Of a stretch of 20,553 nucleotides of DNA, positions 8,080 to 15,650 are shown one piece after another. Made by a program: the position numbers and the translations under genes. Source of the stretch: a virus; the IMG/VR virus record IMGVR_UViG_3300038629_000032, positions 1 to 20,553 of that record. One strand, 5' to 3'. The number at the start of each line of letters is the position of its first letter. Within the stretch, counting starts at the first letter, position 1. A model generated the notes under the pieces. It worked only from the letters and a program-made list of their open reading frames with translations, was not told the DNA's origin and searched no databases.

Positions 8080-8942
8080 TAAATAACAACCACGTTCTTG
8101 ATTATCGACACCAGCCATCGCGCTCCACCAATGTCATTAAGACCAGTGACGTACTCGAAACCAAGGTAATCAATGTTGCCGAATGCCGTTGATAATACAG
8201 GTGCGCCACCAGCTGCCATGAATGCGGAAGACGCAAAAGTCATGGCATGTGGTGCGCCAGTACCCTGCTCAACAAACAAGCTGAACTGCTGCCCGGTAGT
8301 CGCATTGGCAGGTGCTGTTAAATTGAATGCAGCGGTTGTCAGGTGGTAGAAGGCATTACTGTCTGCACAGTCGATGTTGACGTTGCCAGTATCAATAAGC
8401 AGCTCTACTCGTTCTGTTACCTGACCTTGGGTGAACGTCTGTGCTAAAGCCTTTTGTGCAAAGTCTGCACCATCAACACTAATCAACTGAAGAGAATTCG
8501 CGGCTTCCGTTGCGCTCGCTGCCGTTACAGATGTCGCTGCGGATGCTGCGATTACGTCAGTACTGTCGCAGAACACCCACTGTGCCTCACCAGCAATAAT
8601 TGTTGGACCTGTGCCTGCAACCGTCTTCACCACAACATCACCATCGGATGTGTTCGCAACCAGATAAATTTTGCTGCGAGTTGGCACGATGATGTTACGA
8701 GACCCACCGGGTGATCCAAACAGATTAAGGATCATGTAGCGAGCGCTTGTCGCGTTACTGGGACCACCAGCAGTGTCATCCAGCGTGTAGTCCTGTGCGA
8801 CTGTTATATCGAGATCAGCAGTACCAGAGATACCGTCTTCCAGAACCTGAAGAGCGCTGACATTAAGAACGGTTCCCCATGTGTCTGGGTTCTCATCCAG
8901 AGCCTGTAGAGTCATCCTGAGTAATGGGCTAATGGTAGACAT
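8079..8942 (-). CDS. Probable tail fibre / appendage structural protein
   Basis: The product has 287 residues. The N-terminus (MSTISPLLRMTLQALDENPDTWGTVLN) matches the opening seen in many phage fibre and tail-tip proteins, where a P-x-x-WG-x-x-LN segment occurs near residue 20. The middle has an alanine/serine-rich linker near 130-150. The C-terminal part (about 190-287) is beta-rich: FNLTAPANATTGQQFSLFV, then DYLGFEYV and RWLVSI. It starts 3 bases after the stop of the preceding gene, behind a clear AGAGG Shine-Dalgarno site 6 bases from the ATG. I see no enzymatic motif. It lies among neck and appendage genes, so it is probably a virion component, but the family is uncertain. Confidence 0.7.
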   Translation of the reverse strand: MSTISPLLRMTLQALDENPDTWGTVLNVSALQVLEDGISGTADLDITVAQDYTLDDTAGGPSNATSARYMILNLFGSPGGSRNIIVPTRSKIYLVANTSDGDVVVKTVAGTGPTIIAGEAQWVFCDSTDVIAASAATSVTAASATEAANSLQLISVDGADFAQKALAQTFTQGQVTERVELLIDTGNVNIDCADSNAFYHLTTAAFNLTAPANATTGQQFSLFVEQGTGAPHAMTFASSAFMAAGGAPVLSTAFGNIDYLGFEYVTGLNDIGGARWLVSIIKNVVVI

Positions 8943-8945
8943 TTC

Positions 8946-9605
8946 TTACCTCTGATTAGTCGGTGACGCTGGCACTTCCATGGGTGTCAGGTTATATCGT
9001 TGATTGAGTAGCTCGTAAGTCTCTCTCTTTGCAATCACCAGCAGCTCGGTGTAATCGGTCTTCCATACTTCAACTCGATCATCAGCCTTCAGGAACTTCT
9101 CTGACTCAGCAAGGCACGCCTTGAAGAGCAGATCATCCTGATGCAGTGATAACCATGTCGTTGCATTACCAACAGAGAGTCTCGTTGGGCGCGTCACGCC
9201 ACGAGCGTTAAGTGTATAAGTCCCGTCAGGAATCGGTGAGAGAAGCCAATCAGTCTCAGTCTGTTCAGAGTAGTATTTAGGTGGAGCTGTTGCCCCTATC
9301 ACCTGATGATCCCTGACGAAATCGGTAGACCGCAGTTCGAGAAAAGTTCTCACGCCTGCGTTGTCGTAATAAATAGATTGTGTCACCACCAGCTCAGTGT
9401 CGGCAACAGGCTTTGTTACTGTCTCTACGCCACTAGAAGTTGGTGCTGTGTTTTCTGATGTGAAGATGGATAGGTCGAGATCGCGCCACGCACGCATCTC
9501 ACCAAGATTGATCAGATCATCGATCGCCCCTTGAAATTCGAGGTCATCATCTTCCATCCATGCCTGAAGATTGTCGCTCAACTCAGTATATGTTTTATTG
9601 CTCAA
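8946..9605 (-). CDS. Adaptor-type neck/tail protein (second copy), TTG start
   Basis: The 219-residue protein opens with TYTELSDNLQAWMEDDDLEF and a helical stretch ending in GEMRAWRDLDL. A beta region follows (PPKYYSEQTETDWLLSPIPDGTYTL, about 104-128). A C-terminal helical bundle closes it (WLSLHQDDLLFKACLAESEKFLK...VWKTDYTEL). This helix, beta-insert, helix plan and these motifs fit adaptor proteins of SU10-like and T7-like short-tailed phages, which join portal to nozzle. The start codon is TTG at 9605. It is supported by GGAG 7 bases upstream and by the TTGA overlap with the preceding stop. A second adaptor-type gene lies at 10761-11489. Which of the two contacts the portal is inferred only from gene order. 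Confidence 0.75.
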   Translation of the reverse strand: MSNKTYTELSDNLQAWMEDDDLEFQGAIDDLINLGEMRAWRDLDLSIFTSENTAPTSSGVETVTKPVADTELVVTQSIYYDNAGVRTFLELRSTDFVRDHQVIGATAPPKYYSEQTETDWLLSPIPDGTYTLNARGVTRPTRLSVGNATTWLSLHQDDLLFKACLAESEKFLKADDRVEVWKTDYTELLVIAKRETYELLNQRYNLTPMEVPASPTNQR

Positions 9606-10210
9606 GGCGCAGCTCCATATATCTGCACTGACGTGATCGCAAATTCCCAGAAGGTCGCGTCAGCCAGTGGCGTGATGTAGAACGTGCCACCGTTCGCCTG
9701 AAAGTCAACGCCAGAGAACAATGGAATGATGAAGTTGAAACTCTGCGGGTTGCCAGCACCCTTCGCAAACACTGAGGTCTCATGGTAGATAACAGGAGGT
9801 GTGCCACCACCAACATCCAGCTCAAACTCAAAGCGGTTCACTGATGCTGCTGTGGACTGTCCAACACAAGACACACGCACCATGCCGAAGTTATTCAGAC
9901 CATTCGGGGTCAGTTTATTAGTCACCGTATTCCAAAAGTGCAGAACCTGTCCGGGTCCATGCACTACTTCAGGATGACCAAAGTCACCCAAAGCGCCATC
10001 AATGGTGACCTGCGTTCGTGCCGCCGCAAGAATCGTTCTGGGAGAGCCAACCGTGTACGTGCCATCAAGGTGGAAGTCCCAACCCTGATTTGCCAGATAC
10101 CTTGAGCTGACAACATAGTCACGCATTGTCTGCGGAGTAATTGAAGCTGGTCCCTGCCCATCAGCAAAATCATCTAGCAGTTCAGCCTCTGTTCTTACGG
10201 TGTCTACCAT
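9602..10210 (-). CDS. Beta-rich virion protein, fibre- or collar-like
   Basis: The product has 202 residues. Residues about 7-35 (TEAELLDDFADG...SITPQTMRDYVVSS) match a short N-terminal motif found in many phage structural and fibre proteins, of the form F-A-D-x...I-x-P-Q-x-x-R-D-x-V-x-S. Residues 45-202 are predicted to be mostly beta strand with few charged residues and end in TFWEFAITSVQIYGAAP. The pattern suggests a jelly-roll-type domain, but no fold can be proved by eye. The start overlaps the stop of the preceding gene as TAATG, with a GAGGAA site about 10 bases upstream. The end overlaps the next (TTG) start. It is probably part of the neck or a fibre. Confidence 0.65.
   Translation of the reverse strand: MVDTVRTEAELLDDFADGQGPASITPQTMRDYVVSSRYLANQGWDFHLDGTYTVGSPRTILAAARTQVTIDGALGDFGHPEVVHGPGQVLHFWNTVTNKLTPNGLNNFGMVRVSCVGQSTAASVNRFEFELDVGGGTPPVIYHETSVFAKGAGNPQSFNFIIPLFSGVDFQANGGTFYITPLADATFWEFAITSVQIYGAAP
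9613..9616 (-). promoter_or_regulatory. Shine-Dalgarno site that supports a TTG start
   Basis: GGAG on the minus strand lies 7 bases before the TTG at 9605. No ATG or GTG occurs near the beginning of this frame that would keep the conserved N-terminal helix, so this site decides the start. Confidence 0.65.
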
Positions 10211-10764
10211 TAGTCGAATTCCTCACTAAAGTCTGAGGTGAATATGTTGTCATACGTGTATCCAAGATAATAATCGTTGCCAGCCGCAGCAACATCATCA
10301 AACGCTACGTTGAATGGCACAGTGAATGACGGACAGTCTGCCTCCGTTCTCGTCATGGAGACAAACCAGCTGAGATCATCACGCTGAATGTACACGCACT
10401 CACCAAAGATAAATGCCATTGCCTCGCTGATCACAATCTGCCTCTCACCACCAACGAGAGCCTCTGTAATGGTCCCTGTCGCTGGATACAGTATGTTCGG
10501 CTCAGGTGGGCAGGAATCCAGCCCAGTGCCGTCTGGCAGCCCGTAGCCAACTGGAATGGATATCTCTGGTGCGGGTCTGTACAGAGCCACAGGATCAGTC
10601 ACCGTGACTGGTATTTCCTGCGGATGTTTGGGTTCCCACCAATCAGGGTGCACCAGCAAGCCGGGGATGTGACCGTCCTCAACCAGATCGCGGTACATCA
10701 TCTTCTGCCCTGAGCGTTGACACTCTGCAACAGCGTTGTGGCCTTTAGCGTAGGTCTTGCTCAT
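10210..10764 (-). CDS. Neck-region virion protein with degenerate zinc-ribbon-like N-terminus
   Basis: The product has 184 residues. Residues about 6-60 (YAKGHNAVAECQRSGQKMMY ... EPKHPQEIPVTVTDPVALYR) resemble a short N-terminal module I recall from podovirus neck-region proteins. Relatives carry two Cys-x2-Cys knuckles followed by a P-x-H-P-Q motif. Here only Cys15 of the first knuckle remains (Ser18 at the partner position) and the second knuckle region (LLVHPDWWEP) has no cysteine, so zinc binding is unlikely. Residues about 100-184 are beta-rich and acidic at the end (SDFSEEFD). It overlaps the preceding adaptor gene by ATGA and the next gene by TAATG. The role is unknown; location between two adaptor-type genes points to the neck. 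Confidence 0.65.
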   Translation of the reverse strand: MSKTYAKGHNAVAECQRSGQKMMYRDLVEDGHIPGLLVHPDWWEPKHPQEIPVTVTDPVALYRPAPEISIPVGYGLPDGTGLDSCPPEPNILYPATGTITEALVGGERQIVISEAMAFIFGECVYIQRDDLSWFVSMTRTEADCPSFTVPFNVAFDDVAAAGNDYYLGYTYDNIFTSDFSEEFD

Positions 10765-11489
10765 CGGTAATGTCTCGCGCTCCCTCTCCTGCGCCGATGA
10801 CTCGACGTTGGAACGATGCGTACATCACCACGCTCGCGAACGGCATTCGTTCCCTTGGTGAATGCAATCTCTGCCTTGCCGTATAGCGCCTGTTCCAGCT
10901 CCGGTGGCGCAAACTTCTCAGCCAGACGGAACGCCAGACCATAGGCAAAAGCGTCATACATTTGGTAAGGGATGTCAGCTGTATCAGCTGCGGTGTCCGA
11001 GTCCTCAAACTTACGCACAGTGTTGAACACTATTACGTCAGTCGAGTTCTCAGGGACCGTCCAGAACGTCATGGTAATACCATCACGTCCTTTATCGATG
11101 AATACCCTGTCAGGTCGTCCCTCGGTGTCCTTCTCTGGTATATCGAGAAACTCACTTCGAGGCATGAATGTGACGGGTGTGTCTACACCATCGCGGCGCA
11201 ATGCCACGTCAATGATGTCGATGATGTTTGTGCCGCTAACATCAAGATCAAAGTCCGTACCAGCAACGTAAGTAGCCTGACTTTGTGTCATCGTCATTAG
11301 CTCCTCCGTGATACGAAAGTCGTGATAGTCCTCAGTCGCCCACGCTGCCAACATGAAACGCATGGAACGTCGCGCAGATAAAATATGCCGAGACGTAATC
11401 TTGGCAGGGTCTATCCGTGCACGCTCCATGGCTTCATCAACCAGCTCAGCGAGATCAGGATTAAAAATATACGTCCCTGATGTCGTCAT
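10761..11489 (-). CDS. Head-to-tail adaptor (P22 gp4 / T7 gp11-type connector)
   Basis: The 242-residue protein begins with an amphipathic helical region: LAELVDEAMERARIDPAKIT, then SARRSMRFMLAAWATED. A beta domain follows (about 70-170), with ATYVAGTDFDLDVSGTNIID and a GRPDRVFIDKG segment. A second helical part contains YDAFAYGLAFRLAEKFAPPE (about 180-200), and the tail is basic. This order and the motifs match the widespread family of adaptor/tail-accessory proteins that bind below the portal ring in short-tailed phages. The start has an AAGGA site 7 bases upstream. Only 4 bases separate it from the previous gene, and its stop overlaps the next start as ATGA. Assignment to this family is strong; equivalence to one named protein is an inference. 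Confidence 0.8.
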   Translation of the reverse strand: MTTSGTYIFNPDLAELVDEAMERARIDPAKITSRHILSARRSMRFMLAAWATEDYHDFRITEELMTMTQSQATYVAGTDFDLDVSGTNIIDIIDVALRRDGVDTPVTFMPRSEFLDIPEKDTEGRPDRVFIDKGRDGITMTFWTVPENSTDVIVFNTVRKFEDSDTAADTADIPYQMYDAFAYGLAFRLAEKFAPPELEQALYGKAEIAFTKGTNAVRERGDVRIVPTSSHRRRRGSARHYR

Positions 11490-11493
11490 GAGT

Positions 11494-11862
11494 TTATCCT
11501 TGCGTTATCGCGTAGGTTACTGAACCAGCTGCACCTGCCGTTATGTTGATGCGAAACGCATAGACTGCATTGTCAGTGAGTTGCGCTCTCGCGCTTATGC
11601 TCCCACTTGCAATCAGGTTAGTCCAAATCGCAGCAGTAGGTGCAACATACCGACTTGCGTCAAGGGTCTGAAGGTTCACCGCATTCAAAGCATTCGCGTC
11701 ATACGTGATGTTTTGAAGAGTCGTATCTACCGTGAAGGTGACCGTACCATTCGCAACAACCTGTATGTCGGTATCACTCGGTCGGGTTTCAACAATAACG
11801 TAAGTAGCACCAACACCAACTGGTGTCGTGCCCGTAAAGGGTCGTATGCGAGTATGTGCCAT
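11494..11862 (-). CDS. Small beta-rich virion-type protein, unknown role
   Basis: I do not recognise this 122-residue protein. It has alternating hydrophobic and polar residues over most of its length, such as TYVIVETRPSDTDIQVVANG and AVYAFRINITAGAAGSVTYA, with little predicted helix. This pattern is common in small decoration, head-completion and tail-tube-like proteins. It has a very strong Shine-Dalgarno region (AGGGAGGGGAG, ending 2 bases before the ATG), which suggests high expression, as for a structural protein. It lies 12 bases after the previous gene and 4 bases before the adaptor. No signal peptide or membrane segment is seen. Confidence 0.65.
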   Translation of the reverse strand: MAHTRIRPFTGTTPVGVGATYVIVETRPSDTDIQVVANGTVTFTVDTTLQNITYDANALNAVNLQTLDASRYVAPTAAIWTNLIASGSISARAQLTDNAVYAFRINITAGAAGSVTYAITQG

Positions 11863-11874
11863 GACTCCCCTCCC

Positions 11875-12357
11875 TTAGTCGTTGACCTTACCGTCATCAT
11901 CAAACGTGTACGTGATGAACAGGTCGAACGTGCCACCAGTAGCATTTGTGCCACCGCCATCACTGACAGTGACCTCAGCCTGTTCAGCCAGCACGGTGCC
12001 AAGTAGCACACCACCCTCTGTTGAACTAAGGTCATTACTCGAACTACCACCAGCGGCATCAACGGCTGCGCCATCGACAAGACCGTCATCATCCGGCGTT
12101 AGCAACTCAAGGCCAACGTCCAGTAACGGTGTCGTACCACCAGTGCCTTCAGCCAATACATCCACGCGAAGAGGAATAGCCCCTATCGGCATGAACGAAC
12201 CAGTCAGTATTCCTGCGGCAGCAAGAGTGGCATCAAGTCCTCTGATTGCCAATATAACTGGCACTACAGCGACTGCTGGTGCTGGTAACCTGCTTGAACT
12301 TGCTTCTGTTGCGCCACTGGCTCGCCAGTAGCCTTTAATCGTGCTTCGTTTGCCCAT
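11875..12357 (-). CDS. Virion-type protein of unknown role, first gene after the RNA structure
   Basis: The product has 160 residues. The N-terminus (MGKRSTIKGYWRASGATEAS) is basic and the rest is low in basic residues. A run of small hydrophobic residues (PAPAVAVVPVILAIRGL, about 25-41) is followed by an acidic, glycine- and serine-rich middle. The C-terminus is a beta strand pair (TFDLFITYTFDDDGKVND). I do not recognise the family with confidence; a decoration or head-completion protein would fit the location. The start has GGAG 8 bases upstream and is the first gene downstream of the structured gap after the capsid gene, so its level may be set by readthrough of that element. Confidence 0.65.
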   Translation of the reverse strand: MGKRSTIKGYWRASGATEASSSRLPAPAVAVVPVILAIRGLDATLAAAGILTGSFMPIGAIPLRVDVLAEGTGGTTPLLDVGLELLTPDDDGLVDGAAVDAAGGSSSNDLSSTEGGVLLGTVLAEQAEVTVSDGGGTNATGGTFDLFITYTFDDDGKVND

Positions 12358-12398
12358 CTGTCTGTCTCCAGTCTCTTTCGAGTCGTCAGGGTTAAATT

Positions 12399-12505
12399 AA
12401 AAAACCAGTGCTGGGTGACGTAGGTCTCCCACAATGTGGTGGAAACCCTGTCGCGATCACCATGCCGCGACAGGGAGGCAAACCATATCACCCAGCCCTG
12501 TACTG
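12399..12505 (-). terminator. Branched, perfectly paired RNA structure with T run after the capsid gene
   Basis: In the gap after the capsid stop, the minus strand forms a closing stem CTGGGTGA (12488-12495) with TCACCCAG (12411-12418), extended by CAGT (12502-12505) with ACTG (12406-12409). Inside it are a perfect 10-bp hairpin, CCCTGTCGCG (12466-12475) with CGCGACAGGG (12446-12455), loop of 10, and a small CCAC-ATT-GTGG hairpin (12429-12439). Six T residues follow directly (12404-12399). The layout fits an intrinsic terminator or attenuator that limits transcription beyond the abundant capsid gene. Pairing is seen; function is inferred. The gap from 12358 to 12506 holds no coding frame that I can support. 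Confidence 0.65.
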
Positions 12506-12506
12506 C

Positions 12507-13421
12507 TTACGTGCTGCCAGAGCTGCCGAATGCACCTCGGTAGTCAGACCAACCGAACGTGTAACGCTCACGAGCTTTGTACCGCATGTTGCCAGTTTCA
12601 AAGTCGCCTTCGAGTCCACGTTGGATGTTCTTCCTTACCATGTGCTTCAAGCCATCCGGGCAATCAGTAATCAAAGTCCACGCATTTGGGTCCGTGAGAC
12701 GATGATTCTTGTAAGAGCCACCGGGGATCATGCTCATCTTCTTAATGGCATTAATGTCGTTGTCTGCCGTACCGGGACGGTAAGGAGACATCAACAGCCG
12801 TTCAGCGACGAAACATAGGTCGGTTGGGATGATGAGCTTGGCTGCTCGTACAGCGATCGGGATAGAACGCTCGTCAACAAACTTACTGATGGCGATCAGA
12901 GCTTCCTCTAACGAGGTCTCCGACAGATCAGCCTGTGTTGAGAACGTGTTCGCCTGAACGCCACCGCCGAAGAGTGGATGTAACGTCGAGAACAACTCAA
13001 CTCCGTCTCCACCCGGAAAGGCAGAATCGAAACCGTTGTTCAGGATAGCTGCACCTTTAACTTCTTTGGTGTGCTGCATTGAGCGTGCAAGTGCCTTGGA
13101 GTACTTAGAGCCGAATGATCCATACAGCCCATCTTCCTCAGCTTCTTCCGTCAGGGAGAAGGCAAGGGCGATAGTCTCGTGGACGTATCGTGACGTGAAC
13201 GCTTCGCCGCCCTGATCATAAGTGACCGGAGCGCCTTCAGGCTTAACTGGAGCACCAGCCAGACCTGCAAGCAACACATCTTCTTCATACGCTTTGATGG
13301 AGTTTTCTACCGCATAGATAGGTCTCCATTCCTGCTCGTACCTACGAAACTCCAACCCGAAGACGGTGTTCAAGCCTTCTTGCAGGAGCTTCCTAAAGCG
13401 AGCGCGATTCATAATAGCCAT
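12507..13421 (-). CDS. Major capsid protein (HK97 fold, Mu gpT-like type)
   Basis: The 304-residue protein matches the phage major head subunit type often labelled Mu gpT-like. The N-terminus is helical (MNRARFRKLLQEGLNTVFGL). A conserved stretch follows with SRYVHETIALAFSLTEEAEE and DGLYG (about 80-105). The next block is HTKEVKGAAILNNGFDSAFPGGDGVELFSTLHPL (about 120-155). After it come a helix, DLSETSLEEALIAISKFVDE (about 165-184), and a beta C-terminus. Length and motif order are those of HK97-fold subunits that form the shell. A strong AAGGGAG site lies 8 bases before the ATG. It is preceded by scaffold and decoration-type genes and followed by a terminator-like structure. No N-terminal delta domain or neighbouring protease was found, so assembly probably uses the separate scaffold. 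Confidence 0.88.
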   Translation of the reverse strand: MAIMNRARFRKLLQEGLNTVFGLEFRRYEQEWRPIYAVENSIKAYEEDVLLAGLAGAPVKPEGAPVTYDQGGEAFTSRYVHETIALAFSLTEEAEEDGLYGSFGSKYSKALARSMQHTKEVKGAAILNNGFDSAFPGGDGVELFSTLHPLFGGGVQANTFSTQADLSETSLEEALIAISKFVDERSIPIAVRAAKLIIPTDLCFVAERLLMSPYRPGTADNDINAIKKMSMIPGGSYKNHRLTDPNAWTLITDCPDGLKHMVRKNIQRGLEGDFETGNMRYKARERYTFGWSDYRGAFGSSGST

Positions 13422-13435
13422 TATTTATGCTCCCT

Positions 13436-14029
13436 TTAGATGGATGCGAGTGGCGATGCGACCAGAGCGCTCTCGGACATAACCACGTCTACACGTGCGT
13501 TATCTGCCGATGCGTCTGATAGAAAAATGCCATCAGGTGCGAGTGAAAGTCCAAGGACTTGGAACTTAGCAGTACCAGCTGCTGGTTGAGCCAGCGAAAA
13601 ACCGGAAACTCCGGTTGCGGCATTGCCTGCCCCAGCGACGAGATCAGCGTACAGATGTACGTCAGCTGCGACAAAAGCTCCATCCTGTTGGACGGAAAAA
13701 ACGATATTCAGGTCGGTGTACACGAATGCTTCAGCATTGACCGAACCAAGAGTGACTGTACCGCTCACCCATTGTTTCGCCCATACAACATCACCGTTAG
13801 CAGCGGTGTACTGGCACCCGGCAAAAATGCCAAGTACCGGACCACCAGTGCCGGATACGTCGATGTTGTTGCCGTCACCTGCCGGGGTTGCGTGCATGAT
13901 TACTGCATCACCCAAGAAGATGTCAGACGCTAAAGCGGATGCGATTGAAAATCCACCTGTATATCGCACGAGACCACCAGAGCGGTGGCGAACGGGAGTA
14001 AACCCGTTAGGTGCGTCGAGATTTGGCAT
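13436..14029 (-). CDS. Probable capsid decoration / head structural protein
   Basis: The product has 197 residues. It opens with MPNLDAPNGFTPVRHRSGG, a start typical of phage head proteins that precede or follow the capsid gene. The rest is almost wholly beta-type: DIFLGDAVIMHATPAGDG, GPVLGIFAGCQYTAANGDVV, EAFVYTDLNIVFSVQQDG and SVFLSDASAD-like segments. Such a plan fits a trimeric decoration or cement protein. It has GAGGT about 9 bases upstream and lies 11 bases after the previous gene and 14 bases before the capsid gene. The decoration role is inferred from composition, size and position. Confidence 0.7.
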   Translation of the reverse strand: MPNLDAPNGFTPVRHRSGGLVRYTGGFSIASALASDIFLGDAVIMHATPAGDGNNIDVSGTGGPVLGIFAGCQYTAANGDVVWAKQWVSGTVTLGSVNAEAFVYTDLNIVFSVQQDGAFVAADVHLYADLVAGAGNAATGVSGFSLAQPAAGTAKFQVLGLSLAPDGIFLSDASADNARVDVVMSESALVASPLASI

Positions 14030-14040
14030 TGAACATTACC

Positions 14041-14598
14041 TCATTCATCGTCAGCCACCCCGACGGGTTGTACCCGCTGTGTAGGGTGGGTCACCGATGT
14101 TTTATGATCCTTCACAATCGGATGACCCGCTATCTGGGCCGACTCTAGGTCGTGTTCAACGCCATACATTTGAGCTGCTGTTTGCTGCTCAAGCGACTTC
14201 TTGCGCTTCATAAGGACACGAGAGTCGATCTCCATCAAGATGAGATCATCCACCACAATCATCCCTTCAGCTGAATTCGCAAAAGTGGCATAAACGCGCC
14301 ACTCCTCAGACAGTGTGTCAGGTGACCGAGGTCTCCATCCTTCACGCCATGAGCGATTCAAATTCTTGGGATCGTCCACACCTCGAATTGACTTCCTGAC
14401 CCATCGTTGGGTCATTCCATCCTGAGCCGGGGGTGCGTCGAGCGAACTCGGTCGAACCCATGGGGCTTCAGCTTGTTGGTGGGTGGCATCGTACTCCGAG
14501 GTCTCATCCACACGAGTCTCGTGTCCATGGTCTACGCCATGGGTGGTAACAGCTGGTTTAGGTGCTACCTTTTTTCTTACTGGTTTCTTAGCAGTCAT
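14041..14598 (-). CDS. Conserved-type head-module protein of unknown role
   Basis: The product has 185 residues. The N-terminus is basic and disordered (MTAKKPVRKKVAPKPAVTTH, rich in lysine, proline and histidine). The core (about 48-95) has RPSSLDAPPAQDGMTQRWVR, then DDPKNLNRSWREGWRPRSPD. This core is of a kind I recall from hypothetical proteins between scaffold and capsid genes of environmental podoviruses. A helix follows (DLILMEIDSRVLMKRKKSLE, about 117-136), then a tail rich in histidine. It starts inside the scaffold stop (ATGA), so it is probably coupled to scaffold translation. It may be a scaffold partner or an internal head protein; the sequence does not decide this. Confidence 0.65.
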   Translation of the reverse strand: MTAKKPVRKKVAPKPAVTTHGVDHGHETRVDETSEYDATHQQAEAPWVRPSSLDAPPAQDGMTQRWVRKSIRGVDDPKNLNRSWREGWRPRSPDTLSEEWRVYATFANSAEGMIVVDDLILMEIDSRVLMKRKKSLEQQTAAQMYGVEHDLESAQIAGHPIVKDHKTSVTHPTQRVQPVGVADDE

Positions 14599-15638
14599 CG
14601 TTTCTCTCCTTGCTCGGCTTCTCGCTTATTACGTGCAAACTCTCTCAAGACCTCTGGGTCGTTCGGGTCAAGATTAAACTGCCGCATAGTTCTGAAGTCC
14701 TCCGCATCGAGTTCAACTTTGCTACTACTAGATCGCTGGTGGCGTGTTTCATTGCCACTGACCGGAGCTACAACAGGTTTGCCTCGTCGCTTCCCGGTGT
14801 CGGTGTCATCGGCACCAGCTTCTAAATCATCATACAGTTCCGGTGCTCTCTCCTTAATACGCTTGTTTAACTCTTTGAAATACTGCGGCGTATCAGGATC
14901 GTAACCGTCTGCATAAACTTCCTTATCAAGGCGATTGGCAAGACGGGTCTGTCGTTCAAACCCGTCTTGTTTATACCAATCACCTTGGTCTTCCATCCAC
15001 TTCGACGTTTCCGTATCCGCGTCTTTCCGACTCGTTGGTGTAACTCTATCATCAAATGGTTGTACATTACCATCTAGTGGTAGGTTTGTGAGGTTGGCTT
15101 GAGCCATCACTTTGTCAGCTTTCAGATCAGTAAGCCGCGACGTGAGTCGCACCTGATCGTCTGTCTTACCGTCCTCAATAGCTTGTTTGAGATCGGCCTG
15201 AACTTGCGTGATGCCCTCACCAGCCTGTTCGACGGTTTTCTCTAAGCTCCGCTTGTCTCGATCGTAGGAGTCTTTAGCAAGACGAGTCGCCTGCTCCTCC
15301 CAGTAATCACCGCGCTGTTTTTCCTTAGCCGTTGCTCGTGTAGCGCGTTGAATTCTCGACTTAACTTTCTTCGAGTAGTCGTCATCGTCACTGGCATTAC
15401 TTGCATCCTGCTTCCCGGTGTCCTGCGTATCGGCTGCTGAATCATCTTCAACGTCTGCGGATCGCAATCCATCGAACTGCTGGTTGTCGTCGTTGCCGTC
15501 ATTAGTATCTGCCGATTGTGCATCGGGAGATAACTGAATGCCGTCGTCTTTCGTGTCAGCGTCCAAGTCCACAGTAACAGGTTCTTTCTCCTGCATACCG
15601 TGTAAGTCTTCAAAAACTATTTCGTTTTCTATAGCCAT
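14595..15638 (-). CDS. Head scaffolding protein
   Basis: The product has 347 residues from the second of two adjacent ATG codons. AGGGG lies 6 bases before this one and only 3 before the ATG at 15641. Residues about 18-88 are strongly acidic and of low complexity (many D, Q, N and S). A charged helical region follows, about 90-185, with likely coiled coil: KKVKSRIQRATRATAKEKQR and LKADKVMAQANL. The second half is helical and ends in a basic segment (EFARNKREAEQGEKR). Acidic, helical proteins of this size just before the capsid gene are the usual scaffolds of short-tailed phages, which guide shell assembly and then leave. The C-terminal basic helix would be the expected capsid-binding part. 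No protease motif is seen. Confidence 0.78.
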   Translation of the reverse strand: MAIENEIVFEDLHGMQEKEPVTVDLDADTKDDGIQLSPDAQSADTNDGNDDNQQFDGLRSADVEDDSAADTQDTGKQDASNASDDDDYSKKVKSRIQRATRATAKEKQRGDYWEEQATRLAKDSYDRDKRSLEKTVEQAGEGITQVQADLKQAIEDGKTDDQVRLTSRLTDLKADKVMAQANLTNLPLDGNVQPFDDRVTPTSRKDADTETSKWMEDQGDWYKQDGFERQTRLANRLDKEVYADGYDPDTPQYFKELNKRIKERAPELYDDLEAGADDTDTGKRRGKPVVAPVSGNETRHQRSSSSKVELDAEDFRTMRQFNLDPNDPEVLREFARNKREAEQGEKR

Positions 15639-15650
15639 CATTCACCCCTG

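Noticed and set aside
11882-12331. Plus-strand frame of 149 residues opposite the first gene after the RNA structure.
   Set aside because: Composition is the mirror of the minus-strand gene (S, P, T and A rich). The minus-strand frame has a good ribosome site and fits the operon.
12380-12386. ACGACTC on the minus strand just after the terminator-like structure, identical to the recognition core of T7-type promoters.
   Set aside because: A 7-base match is expected about 2-3 times by chance in both strands of this window, and the following bases match the T7 consensus poorly.
14407-14904. Plus-strand frame of 165 residues across the scaffold and 185-residue genes.
   Set aside because: It spans the junction of two well-supported minus-strand genes and has no family-like motif.
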